From Clostridia bacterium (GTDB taxonomy: Bacteria > Bacillota > Clostridia > Oscillospirales > QAKW01), in assembly GCA_017937065.1 (NCBI GenBank), contig JAGBEI010000024.1:1-43286 (forward strand): 43,286 nucleotides of DNA, in the 5' to 3' direction. The notes beneath the pieces were generated by a model, which saw only the letters and a program-made list of their open reading frames with translations, was not told the DNA's origin and did not search any database. The position numbers and the translations under genes are program-made. Shown here piece after piece: positions 36,735 to 43,286 of the stretch (the stretch's first letter is position 1; each line of letters begins with the position of its first letter).

Positions 36735-37184
36735 CTAAAATTCTCCGTTTTCCGCATTTTTAATTTTATTAACCCGGCGCTCATGTCTGCCGCCGCGTTC
36801 AAACTCACCGTCAAGAAACGCATTCAAAATCACAACCGCAAGCTCCTCTCCGATGACTCTGGCGCCCAGACATAATATATTGGCGTCATTATGAACGCGC
36901 GTCATTTTTGCGGAAAAAGTATCGGAGCAGACAGCGGCGCGCACACCCCTGATTTTATTTGCCGCAATACTCATGCCTATACCCGTACCGCAAATAAGTA
37001 TACCGAGATCGCTGTCCCCGCCTGCAACGCTCTTGCCGACGGCAAAAGCCGCGTCGGTATAATCGCAGCCGTCCTCTTTTCCGTCAAACAGTATACGGCA
37101 TTCTATTCCGCGGGCGGCAAGCTCCTTTTCAAACCTCTCGACAAACGGCGTACCCGCCTTGTCACACCCCATGCTTACAGTCAT
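36735..37184 (-). CDS. rpiB: RpiB/LacAB-family sugar-phosphate isomerase
   Basis: 149 residues. RpiB interconverts ribose 5-phosphate and ribulose 5-phosphate. Retained: the loop ILICGTGIGMSIAANK (catalytic Cys and anion hole), RVHNDANILCLGARVIG (ring-opening His) and GGRHERRV at the end. Changed: the normally conserved Asp-His-Ala-Gly near residue 9 is DKAG (His to Lys), and YPDFA is YTDAA. These positions contact the phosphate or substrate, so an altered substrate is possible. Start overlaps the tsaB stop by four bases. Confidence 0.85.
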   Translation of the reverse strand: MTVSMGCDKAGTPFVERFEKELAARGIECRILFDGKEDGCDYTDAAFAVGKSVAGGDSDLGILICGTGIGMSIAANKIRGVRAAVCSDTFSAKMTRVHNDANILCLGARVIGEELAVVILNAFLDGEFERGGRHERRVNKIKNAENGEF

Positions 37185-37867
37185 TTGTTATTCCTCTCTT
37201 TCAGTTCTCTCTCCGCCTGCGACATTCTCAAATAGTTTAGCCTGATTTCGCCGGCACGAACAGGCTGCACCAAAGCGGCTGCACGCGCTACGCTGAGCCC
37301 CTGAGTATACATGAGCTTACCTTCAGGAAAGCTCACATTATCAAAAACATTTACGGCATTTTCAAACAGATATGCTCCGTCGCCTAATATTATTACGGAT
37401 TTGTGCTCACTGTAATTTCTCACACGCTCAAACACATCATCTGCCGCAAGTGCCGCATCCGGCAAAAGCCGCGTCAGTTTTTCACCGTCACTTTCAAAAG
37501 CCGCGGTATATACCTGCTGCCGCCTGGCGTCCATAACGGGAATTATAACCGCCCGCTGTTCAAGCATATTGTAAGCGAGCGCTTCAAGTGTGGAAACCGG
37601 GCGGCAGAGACGTCCGCCTGCAAGTCCCATAACAAGCGCCGCGCCGATACGCAGTCCGGTAAACGAGCCGGGACCGGCGGTAAGTGCAAACTCGTCTATC
37701 TGTGATATGTCAACACCCGCAAGCCGCAGGGCACTGTCCGCCATCGGAAGCAGCGCCTGCGAATGAGTAAGCCCCGCGTCTGTAAAGCTCTGTGCAAGAA
37801 GCACCTCACCGTCCGTCACGGCAACCGCGGCAGTTTTCCCCGAAGCGTCTATACTTAGCATTTTCAT
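37181..37867 (-). CDS. tsaB: TsaB, tRNA t6A37 biosynthesis dimerisation partner
   Basis: 228 residues. An ASKHA-fold protein that binds TsaD and TsaE in the t6A synthase. Motifs: MLSIDASGKTAAVAV, THSQALLPMAD (containing the conserved THS), and GPGSFTGLRIGAALVMGLA. It starts inside the tsaE stop (four-base overlap). TsaD and TsaC are not in this window. Confidence 0.94.
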   Translation of the reverse strand: MKMLSIDASGKTAAVAVTDGEVLLAQSFTDAGLTHSQALLPMADSALRLAGVDISQIDEFALTAGPGSFTGLRIGAALVMGLAGGRLCRPVSTLEALAYNMLEQRAVIIPVMDARRQQVYTAAFESDGEKLTRLLPDAALAADDVFERVRNYSEHKSVIILGDGAYLFENAVNVFDNVSFPEGKLMYTQGLSVARAAALVQPVRAGEIRLNYLRMSQAERELKERNNK

Positions 37868-38280
37868 AAGCTGTCAATCTCCGGAATAATGATTTTTCTG
37901 CCCCCGTCACAGTAGGACATGTCAACATGGATAATTTCACCGCAAAGTCCGCCGCTCACATTCTCACTCCATTCGACAAGGGATATCCCGTTGTCGGCAA
38001 AATCATAATAACCGATATCATACAGCGCCTGAGCGTCGGTCAGCCGATACATATCATAATGATAGATAGGCACATTGCCCGCATACTGATTCATAATAGA
38101 AAAAGTAGGACTTGTGACAGGTCCGTCATAGCCAAGCTCCCGACAAAGATATTTTATAAAGGTTGTCTTGCCCGCGCCGAGCTCGCCCGTAAATGCAACG
38201 GTAACGGGCGCCTTCAGCAACGGAGCCAAAAGTGACGCCGCATACGCGGTATCTGCCTCGGTCTTCAGTATTTTTTCCAT
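37864..38280 (-). CDS. tsaE: TsaE, tRNA t6A37 biosynthesis ATPase
   Basis: 138 residues with the P-loop GELGAGKTT at 32-40, SPTFSIMNQY and HYDMYRL, all signatures of the YjeE/TsaE family. It drives the turnover of the TsaBD complex. GGAG precedes the ATG. First gene of the tsaE-tsaB-rpiB transcript. Confidence 0.95.
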   Translation of the reverse strand: MEKILKTEADTAYAASLLAPLLKAPVTVAFTGELGAGKTTFIKYLCRELGYDGPVTSPTFSIMNQYAGNVPIYHYDMYRLTDAQALYDIGYYDFADNGISLVEWSENVSGGLCGEIIHVDMSYCDGGRKIIIPEIDSL

Positions 38281-38308
38281 ACGGCTCCAATTCGAAACTT
38301 ATATCTTT

Positions 38309-38324
38309 ACTGCATTCTTGCAGT
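38309..38324. other. Short perfect inverted repeat in the tsaE leader
   Basis: ACTGCA-TTCT-TGCAGT, a 6-bp hairpin about 28 bases before the tsaE ATG. Too short and not T-rich enough for a terminator; role unknown. Confidence 0.35.
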
Positions 38325-38338
38325 CACTATTGTTTGAT

Positions 38339-38367
38339 ATTATAGCATTTTACGCAGCGCTTTTCAA
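38339..38367 (-). promoter_or_regulatory. Consensus promoter for tsaE-tsaB-rpiB
   Basis: Minus-strand TTGAAA (38362-38367), a 17-base spacer and a perfect TATAAT (38339-38344). Confidence 0.85.
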
Positions 38368-38385
38368 GCGTTTGGCAGCTTTTAC

Positions 38386-38414
38386 TTGCATTTTGGCGAT
38401 AATTTTTATATAAT
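38386..38414 (+). promoter_or_regulatory. Consensus promoter for rodA
   Basis: TTGCAT (38386-38391), a 17-base spacer and a perfect TATAAT (38409-38414). Its -35 box lies only 18 bases from the divergent tsaE -35 box. Confidence 0.83.
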
Positions 38415-38451
38415 AACTCAGTAAAATAAAAAAACGGGAAAGGAGCACGGT

Positions 38452-39567
38452 GTGAAACGCTTTTTTTTATTCATATGGGACAACCTCAAAAAATTTGACC
38501 CGATACTTCTAATGTTGTCCACAGCGTCTGCTGTATTCAGCATATTTCTTGTAATGTCCGCCACATACAGCTTTGAGACAAAAAAGTATGTAGTTGTACA
38601 GCTTGCCGCAATGCTTATGGGCTTGTTTGCCGCGTTTCTCATCATTTTAATAGATTACGAAAATTTAAGCTCACTGAGTATTTACCTGTTCGGGCTGTGC
38701 GTTTTTATGCTTGTCCTGACGCTGATAATCGGTGAGGAACGGCTGGGCAACAAAAACTGGATAATCTTAGGCCCCGTAAGCATACAGCCGTCAGAATTTG
38801 TAAAGGCAGGATTTATTGTAACCTTTGCAGCTCACCTCAACAAGGTAAAAGCCTTTATCAACAGACCGCGTGCCGTTGTCCCGCTGTGTATTCATTTCGG
38901 TATCATCTTTACGCTTATAATGCTGGAGGGTGATCTCGGCACGGCACTTGTATACTTTTTTATATTTGTTGTAATGATGTTTTCCGCAGGGCTGCACTGG
39001 CTTTATTTTGCCGTGTGCGGCGTGACGGCGCTTGCCGCAACTCCGTTTGTATTCAGTAAGCTGTCCGATTATCAGCAGATGCGTATTCTTGCAGTATACG
39101 ACCCTGAGCTTGACCCGCTCGGATACGGATATCATACCATTCAGAGCAAAATTGCTATCGGTTCGGGCGGTCTTACCGGCGAGGGCATATTCAACGGCAT
39201 ACAGACGCAGTACAGCATTCTGCCCGAAAAGCAGACCGACTTTATTTTCTCGGTCGCCGGCGAGGAGCTGGGCTTTTTCGGATGTGTACTGATTTTAGTG
39301 CTTTTGGCAGCAATAGTAATCCGTACTTTTTACATTGCAAAAAATGCCCGTGATTTCACCGGAATGCTGATATGCGCAGGCGTGGGGGCAGTTATCTTTT
39401 TTCAGGCGGCGGAAAATATCGGCATGTGCCTGGGGCTTTTGCCCGTTGTCGGAATAACTCTCCCCTTTTTCAGCTACGGCGGCTCCTCCATGCTTGCGGG
39501 CATGTGCCTTATAGGACTTGTAATGTCCGTCAATTCACACCGAAAAGGCGGATTTTTCAAGAAATAA
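38452..39567 (+). CDS. rodA: RodA/FtsW-family peptidoglycan glycosyltransferase
   Basis: 371 residues, about ten membrane helices, SEDS family. GTG start behind AAAGGAG. Motifs: GNKNWIILGPVSIQPSEFVK, YGYHTIQSKIAIGSGG, ILPEKQTDFIFSVAGEE (essential Asp ~263) and the closing LPFFSYGGSSML. SEDS proteins polymerise lipid II into glycan strands with a class B PBP. The RodA (elongation) subtype is favoured over FtsW by overall pattern and by the lack of division genes nearby, but SpoVE/FtsW cannot be fully excluded. Confidence 0.9.
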   Translation: MKRFFLFIWDNLKKFDPILLMLSTASAVFSIFLVMSATYSFETKKYVVVQLAAMLMGLFAAFLIILIDYENLSSLSIYLFGLCVFMLVLTLIIGEERLGNKNWIILGPVSIQPSEFVKAGFIVTFAAHLNKVKAFINRPRAVVPLCIHFGIIFTLIMLEGDLGTALVYFFIFVVMMFSAGLHWLYFAVCGVTALAATPFVFSKLSDYQQMRILAVYDPELDPLGYGYHTIQSKIAIGSGGLTGEGIFNGIQTQYSILPEKQTDFIFSVAGEELGFFGCVLILVLLAAIVIRTFYIAKNARDFTGMLICAGVGAVIFFQAAENIGMCLGLLPVVGITLPFFSYGGSSMLAGMCLIGLVMSVNSHRKGGFFKK

Positions 39568-39599
39568 ATTAGAATAAATTTGTATATAAGGAGTAAAAA

Positions 39600-40448
39600 A
39601 TGGCAGTAAAATTAATAGTTGATTCAGCCTCGGATATAACGCCTGCAAAGGCAAAAGAGATGGGAATAATCCACATACCCATGAGTATTACATTCGGTGA
39701 AACGCAATATCTTGACGGAGCGGAGCTTAACCCGAAAAGATTTTATGAGCTTCTCATCGAATCGGATGTTCTTCCGAAAACAGCTCAGATAACACCGTAT
39801 ACTTTTGAGCAGGAGTTTGAAAAGGTAATTGCCCAGGGCGACACGCCTATTGCGATTACAATTTCTTCAAAGCTCTCGGGCACATATCAGAGCGCATGCA
39901 TAGCAGCGGAAAAATTTGAGGGCAAGGCATTTGCTGTTGACAGCCTGAATGCGGCGCTCGGCGAAGCTATCTTGGTATATCTTGCGGCAGATTTGATAAA
40001 GCGCGGACTTGAAGCAGACAAAATTGTCGATGAACTCAATTCGGCAAAAACAAAAATAAAACTTATCGCATTGCTTGATACATTGGAATATCTGAAAAAA
40101 GGCGGCAGGATTTCTTCCGCCACCGCATTTGCGGGCGAGCTTTTATCAATCAAGCCGGTCATATCGGTTATTGACGGGGAAGTGAAGTCTATCGGCAAGG
40201 CTCGAGGTTCCAAAAAAGGGAACAATCTGCTCATGGAGCTTGTGGAAAAGAGCGGCGGCATTGACTTTGACATGCCTTATACTCTCGCATACTCGGGAAA
40301 TGACGACAGTATGCTCAAAAAATATATCGAAGACTCTGCACGCCTATGGCAGGGAAAAACCGAACACCTGCCCATACTGGAAATAGGAGCCACAATCGGC
40401 ACGCACGTCGGTCCCGGCGCGATTGCAGTGGCATTTTTTGAAAAGTAA
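39600..40448 (+). CDS. DegV family fatty-acid-binding protein
   Basis: 282 residues. DegV/FakB proteins bind a fatty acid and present it to the FakA kinase. Family signatures: LIVDSASDITP at the start, TAQITPYTFEQEFEK, ITISSKLSGTYQSA, and LDTLEYLKKGGRIS followed by KPVISVIDGEV. AAGGAG precedes the ATG. FakA is not in this window, so a role as FakB is an inference from family. Confidence 0.93.
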   Translation: MAVKLIVDSASDITPAKAKEMGIIHIPMSITFGETQYLDGAELNPKRFYELLIESDVLPKTAQITPYTFEQEFEKVIAQGDTPIAITISSKLSGTYQSACIAAEKFEGKAFAVDSLNAALGEAILVYLAADLIKRGLEADKIVDELNSAKTKIKLIALLDTLEYLKKGGRISSATAFAGELLSIKPVISVIDGEVKSIGKARGSKKGNNLLMELVEKSGGIDFDMPYTLAYSGNDDSMLKKYIEDSARLWQGKTEHLPILEIGATIGTHVGPGAIAVAFFEK

Positions 40449-40453
40449 AACTC

Positions 40454-40491
40454 AATAAAGCCCGCGCACCGTAAGGTGCACGGGCTTTATT
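40454..40491. terminator. Bidirectional Rho-independent terminator between degV and the AraC gene
   Basis: A 17-bp stem with one mismatch (40454-40470 with 40475-40491) and a GTAA loop; A/T-rich at both ends, positioned between convergent genes. Confidence 0.92.
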
Positions 40492-40497
40492 ATATGA

Positions 40498-41298
40498 CTA
40501 CTGCTTTCTGTACTTTCCCGGAGTTATTCCCATGTGAGATTTGAAACAGCTTGAAAAATAATGCTCATTGGAAAAACCGAGCGAGCCTGCTATTTCACGG
40601 ATAGGCATGCGCGTATCCTTTAAAAGCTGACATGCCGCCTGCATTTTGCGGCGCAAAGCATATTCATAGGGCGCTATCCCGAAATTTTTTTTAAAAATAC
40701 GTATTGTCTGAGAGGGAGAGCGATAAATAAGCGCGCCAAGCTCTTCTATTCTCACCTGGCGGTTATAGTTGGAGTCAATAAAATCCCGCAGAGTTATCGC
40801 ATCCTCGGAATATCTGCTGTCATTCTTATAAATACATTCCGCCATGCATTGTATTATTTTATGAATAATAACTGCGTTCTGATTTTCTATTGATTTTCTG
40901 TCCATGCCGCTGGAAACATTGCTGACAAATTCCTCAAACAGACTCAGCGCACGGCAATTATTAAACAGCCGTATATCGGACACGCCGTACTGCTCTGTAA
41001 GGCTGTCGATAAGGCTTCCGCGCACGTTAAACCAAATTTTAATCCATGGGTTATCGGCGTCCGAATAATAATAATGATCATCTCCGGCACGCAGAAAATA
41101 TACATCTCCCTCCTTTGGATGAAGCTTGCCTTTTGACGTCACAATCGTACCGCTTCCCTTTATCACGTATTCAAAGCAATGAACGCGCGAGCGGGGACGG
41201 TTAATAAGATAGGTTCCGTCACAGTAGGATGTTCCGCAAAGCTGGATGCCGAAAATGCTGCTGTCAGTTTTAGGAAAGCTTTTAAGAATTTCTTTCAT
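40498..41298 (-). CDS. AraC-family transcriptional regulator
   Basis: 266 residues. The N-terminal ~135 residues are a cupin-like sensor domain (HPKEGDVYFLRAGDDHYY). The C-terminal ~100 residues are the double helix-turn-helix: IEELGALIYRSPSQTIRIFKK and MPIREIAGSLGFSNEHYFSSCFK with the closing GITPGKYRKQ. Such regulators usually sense a sugar and activate adjacent carbohydrate genes. It is divergent from the GH2 gene with overlapping promoters, so control of that gene is likely. Confidence 0.93.
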   Translation of the reverse strand: MKEILKSFPKTDSSIFGIQLCGTSYCDGTYLINRPRSRVHCFEYVIKGSGTIVTSKGKLHPKEGDVYFLRAGDDHYYYSDADNPWIKIWFNVRGSLIDSLTEQYGVSDIRLFNNCRALSLFEEFVSNVSSGMDRKSIENQNAVIIHKIIQCMAECIYKNDSRYSEDAITLRDFIDSNYNRQVRIEELGALIYRSPSQTIRIFKKNFGIAPYEYALRRKMQAACQLLKDTRMPIREIAGSLGFSNEHYFSSCFKSHMGITPGKYRKQ

Positions 41299-41321
41299 GC
41301 GTGTTTTTCCAACCTTTTTGA

Positions 41322-41332
41322 CCGAAATTCGG
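41322..41332. promoter_or_regulatory. Palindrome beside the GH2 -35 box
   Basis: CCGAAATTCGG is a perfect 11-base palindrome ending one base before the -35 box of the GH2 promoter. It is a candidate binding site for the divergent AraC regulator; inferred from position only. Confidence 0.4.
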
Positions 41333-41333
41333 A

Positions 41334-41362
41334 TTGATTTATTATAATAATAACACTATAAT
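41334..41362 (+). promoter_or_regulatory. Consensus promoter for the GH2 gene
   Basis: TTGATT (41334-41339), a 17-base spacer and a perfect TATAAT (41357-41362), about 30 bases before the ATG. Confidence 0.82.
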
Positions 41363-41370
41363 GAACTCAA
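41341..41370 (-). promoter_or_regulatory. Probable promoter for the AraC gene, overlapping the GH2 promoter
   Basis: Minus-strand TTGAGT (41365-41370), an 18-base spacer and TATAAT (41341-41346). It lies on top of the opposite GH2 promoter, so the two should compete for polymerase. Confidence 0.55.
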
Positions 41371-41391
41371 ATCAAGCAGGAGGATAAAATT

Positions 41392-43122
41392 ATGTTTAGA
41401 TCTGAGCATCCGAATCCCGCAAAAAAGCATGCAAGCTTTATTAACCTTAACGGAACATGGGAATTTGAATTTGACAACACACTTGTCGGTATCGGCAAAA
41501 AGTATTTTGAGAGAGAGCATCTGGACGGAAAAATCGAAGTGCCGTTTTGTCCCGAAAGTCGCCTTTCCGGCATCGGCAACACGGATTTCATCAATGCCGT
41601 GTGGTACAGACGTGACATCGACATTCCGAAAGAGGCTCTTGACGGCAACGTGCTTATCACCTTCGGCGCCGTGGATTATAAAGCAATAATATATATAAAC
41701 GGAAACGCCGTATGTGAGCACACGGGAGGCTATACCCCGATAACAGTCAATGCAACTGAGTTTCTGCACGAAGGCACAAATTCGCTTTGCGTATATGCCA
41801 GGGACGACATCAGGGAGGGTATTCCGCGCGGCAAGCAGAGCGGACTTTTATACTCTCACGGCTGCGACTATACACGCACAACGGGAATTTGGCAGACCGT
41901 ATATATGGAATTTCTCCCTAAAAGCTACATAAAAAATGCAGCGCTTACACCCGACGCCGAAAATCAAAGCGTCAGCGCCGTCATAGAGACCGAGGGCAAG
42001 GGAGAGCTGATTTTTGAAGCATTCTTTGAAGGCAAGCCCATGGGCAAGGTCACAAAGAAGACAAACGGCGGCACAGTTTTACTCGAAACAGAGCTTGCCG
42101 AATCCCATCTCTGGGAGGTCGGCTGCGGAAGACTGTACGATGTAAAAATCACCTTCGGCGGCGACGTTTACGAAACTTATTTCGGGCTGCGCTCAGTGCG
42201 TCTTTGCGATAAGAAGTTCCTTATTAATAATAAAAGCGTATTCCAAAGGCTCGTTCTTGACCAGGGATATTATGAAGACGGTATTTACACAGCCCCGACG
42301 GCAGAAGCACTTGAAGAGGATATAAAGCTGTCAATGTCGCTGGGCTTTAACGGTGCCCGTCTGCACATGAAGATTTTCGAGCCGCTGTTCTTATACTACG
42401 CCGATAAATACGGATACATAACATGGGGAGAATTTCCCAACTGGGGCTTGGATTTCCGTGTGCATGAAACAACAAATACGGTTATACCGCAGTGGATCGA
42501 GGCTGTGGCACGTGATTTCAATCATCCGTCAATCGTCGGCTGGTGTCCGCTCAACGAAACGCATATCGACCGCTACGGCAACGGTGAAAAAATTCATGAC
42601 GCAATAGTGAGAAACATCTACTTCACAACAAAGGCGCTTGACAAAACACGTCCCTGCATAGATACAAGCGGGTATGTACATCAGAAGTTTACCGATATTT
42701 ATGATATGCACAATTATACGCAAGATCCGGAACATATGCGCTCCGACTACGCCGAATTTGAAAACGGCGGCGCTCCCGTCGATGAAAGAAACATGTTTTT
42801 CCGTCACAGAAGCTACTACAACGGTCAGCCCTTGTTTATCAGTGAATTCGGAGGCGCGCGCTGGTCAGCGGAAACGGCAACGGGCAAGGAAACAAGCTGG
42901 GGATACGGAAACGACCCGAAGAATGAGCAGGAGTTTATAGCCCGTTTCGAGGGACTTTGCCGGGCGCTCATGGATAACAAAAATATTTTCGGATTTTGCT
43001 ATACACAGCTTTACGACATAGAGCAGGAGCAAAACGGTCTGCTGTACTATAACCGTTCACCTAAATTCGAGCCTGCAAAATTCAAGGCTGTTCTTGACAG
43101 AAAGGCAGAAATAGAGGATTAA
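41392..43122 (+). CDS. Glycoside hydrolase family 2 enzyme (beta-galactosidase/glucuronidase-like)
   Basis: 576 residues, no signal peptide: a cytoplasmic exo-glycosidase. Sugar-binding jelly roll (NLNGTWEFEFDN; VPFCPESRLSGI; FGAVDYKAIIYING), Ig-like domain, then a TIM barrel with acid/base Glu389 (CPLNETHID) and nucleophile Glu485 (FISEFGGARW). The TTGIWQTVYME motif is typical of GH2. At this length it lacks the C-terminal domains of LacZ. The Asn-x-Lys motif that recognises uronic acids in beta-glucuronidases is not evident in the last segment, so a neutral sugar is more likely. AGGAGG precedes the ATG. Confidence 0.93.
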   Translation: MFRSEHPNPAKKHASFINLNGTWEFEFDNTLVGIGKKYFEREHLDGKIEVPFCPESRLSGIGNTDFINAVWYRRDIDIPKEALDGNVLITFGAVDYKAIIYINGNAVCEHTGGYTPITVNATEFLHEGTNSLCVYARDDIREGIPRGKQSGLLYSHGCDYTRTTGIWQTVYMEFLPKSYIKNAALTPDAENQSVSAVIETEGKGELIFEAFFEGKPMGKVTKKTNGGTVLLETELAESHLWEVGCGRLYDVKITFGGDVYETYFGLRSVRLCDKKFLINNKSVFQRLVLDQGYYEDGIYTAPTAEALEEDIKLSMSLGFNGARLHMKIFEPLFLYYADKYGYITWGEFPNWGLDFRVHETTNTVIPQWIEAVARDFNHPSIVGWCPLNETHIDRYGNGEKIHDAIVRNIYFTTKALDKTRPCIDTSGYVHQKFTDIYDMHNYTQDPEHMRSDYAEFENGGAPVDERNMFFRHRSYYNGQPLFISEFGGARWSAETATGKETSWGYGNDPKNEQEFIARFEGLCRALMDNKNIFGFCYTQLYDIEQEQNGLLYYNRSPKFEPAKFKAVLDRKAEIED

Positions 43123-43164
43123 TCCCGTTTACAAAAAATTAATTAAAAAATTTTTCTAAAACTA

Positions 43165-43192
43165 TTGCAAAAACTGAAAAATGTGGTATTAT
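43165..43192 (+). promoter_or_regulatory. groES promoter with extended -10
   Basis: TTGCAA (43165-43170), a 16-base spacer and TATTAT (43187-43192) preceded by TG one base upstream (TGGTATTAT). It is immediately followed by the CIRCE element. Confidence 0.75.
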
Positions 43193-43195
43193 ATA

Positions 43196-43222
43196 TTAGC
43201 ACTCTGAATTGCAGAGTGCTAA
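43196..43222. promoter_or_regulatory. CIRCE operator (HrcA binding site)
   Basis: TTAGCACTC, nine bases, GAGTGCTAA: a perfect match to the CIRCE consensus bound by the heat-shock repressor HrcA. It covers the expected transcription start and leader of groES, so groESL is under HrcA control. Confidence 0.98.
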
Positions 43223-43249
43223 TATATCTTTTTAGGAGGATAATAAAAA

Positions 43250-43286
43250 ATGAAACTCAAACCACTTGCAGACAGAGTAGTAATTA
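43250..43286 (+). CDS. groES: GroES co-chaperonin, 5' end only
   Basis: The first 12 codons (MKLKPLADRVVI) match the canonical GroES N-terminus; the gene continues beyond the window. AGGAGG lies about ten bases before the ATG, and the CIRCE element just upstream confirms the identity. Confidence 0.96.
   Translation, partial: MKLKPLADRVVI

Noticed and set aside
43123..43164. AT-rich inverted stretch after the GH2 gene as a terminator
   Set aside because: The possible stem is only A/T pairs without a GC core; too weak to call.
1..43286. tRNA or rRNA genes, CRISPR arrays, insertion sequences, attachment sites
   Set aside because: No cloverleaf with a GTTCRANNC arm, no regularly spaced repeats, no transposase or integrase, and no duplicated target sites were seen on either strand.

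Overview
The window looks like a chromosomal segment of an anaerobic, low-to-moderate GC Firmicute of class Clostridia. The evidence is the classic Firmicutes neighbourhoods (gdpP-rplI-dnaB-tilS-hpt-ftsH; tsaE-tsaB-rpiB; the ymfF/ymfH-type M16 peptidase pair; CIRCE-groES), a complete six-gene Rnf ferredoxin:NAD+ oxidoreductase operon, strong GGAGG ribosome binding sites and consensus sigma-A promoters. I cannot name a genus. No tRNA, rRNA, CRISPR array, insertion sequence or phage gene was seen.

Layout. (1) 1-306 is the 3' end of an unrecognised gene, closed by a strong terminator. (2) 577-6902 is an accessory, visibly AT-rich run of five same-strand genes: a membrane-anchored DNRLRE-like protein, a small anchored protein, a BtrH_N-like protein, a CBM9-like protein, and a large GT2 + TagF-type glycerophosphotransferase fusion. 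Together they suggest synthesis or decoration of a surface polymer. (3) 7009-10918 holds a very large putative glycoside hydrolase-like protein of unassigned family, then trmO. (4) 10964-13776 (minus) is the trkA-trkH potassium uptake pair, divergent from (5) 14025-19543, the rnfCDGEAB operon, whose RnfC carries an extra four-helix membrane domain. (6) 19850-21808 holds a lipoprotein, a small XRE repressor, and a divergent membrane-anchored NodB-like protein that lacks its catalytic residues; two operator-like repeats overlap its consensus promoter. (7) 21942-28950 is a long plus-strand run: two M16 peptidase-family proteins, lgt, folD, two multi-pass membrane proteins and a GT4 glycosyltransferase. 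(8) 28987-36575 (minus) reads gdpP, rplI, dnaB, tilS, hpt, ftsH. (9) 36735-38280 (minus) reads tsaE, tsaB, rpiB. (10) 38452-40448 holds rodA and degV. (11) 40498-43122 is a divergent AraC regulator and GH2 glycosidase pair. (12) The window ends in the start of groES behind a perfect CIRCE operator.

How it fits together. Energy and ions: Rnf couples ferredoxin oxidation to ion export while Trk imports potassium, and GdpP degrades c-di-AMP, a nucleotide that controls potassium uptake in Firmicutes. tRNA maturation: TsaB/TsaE (t6A37), TrmO (methylates t6A37) and TilS (lysidine) lie in three separate transcription units. Envelope: RodA, Lgt, FtsH and the accessory surface cluster. The least explained parts are the 577-6902 cluster, the 1078-residue hydrolase-like protein, the RnfC fusion, the XRE/degenerate NodB pair, and the membrane protein pair at 26321-27845.
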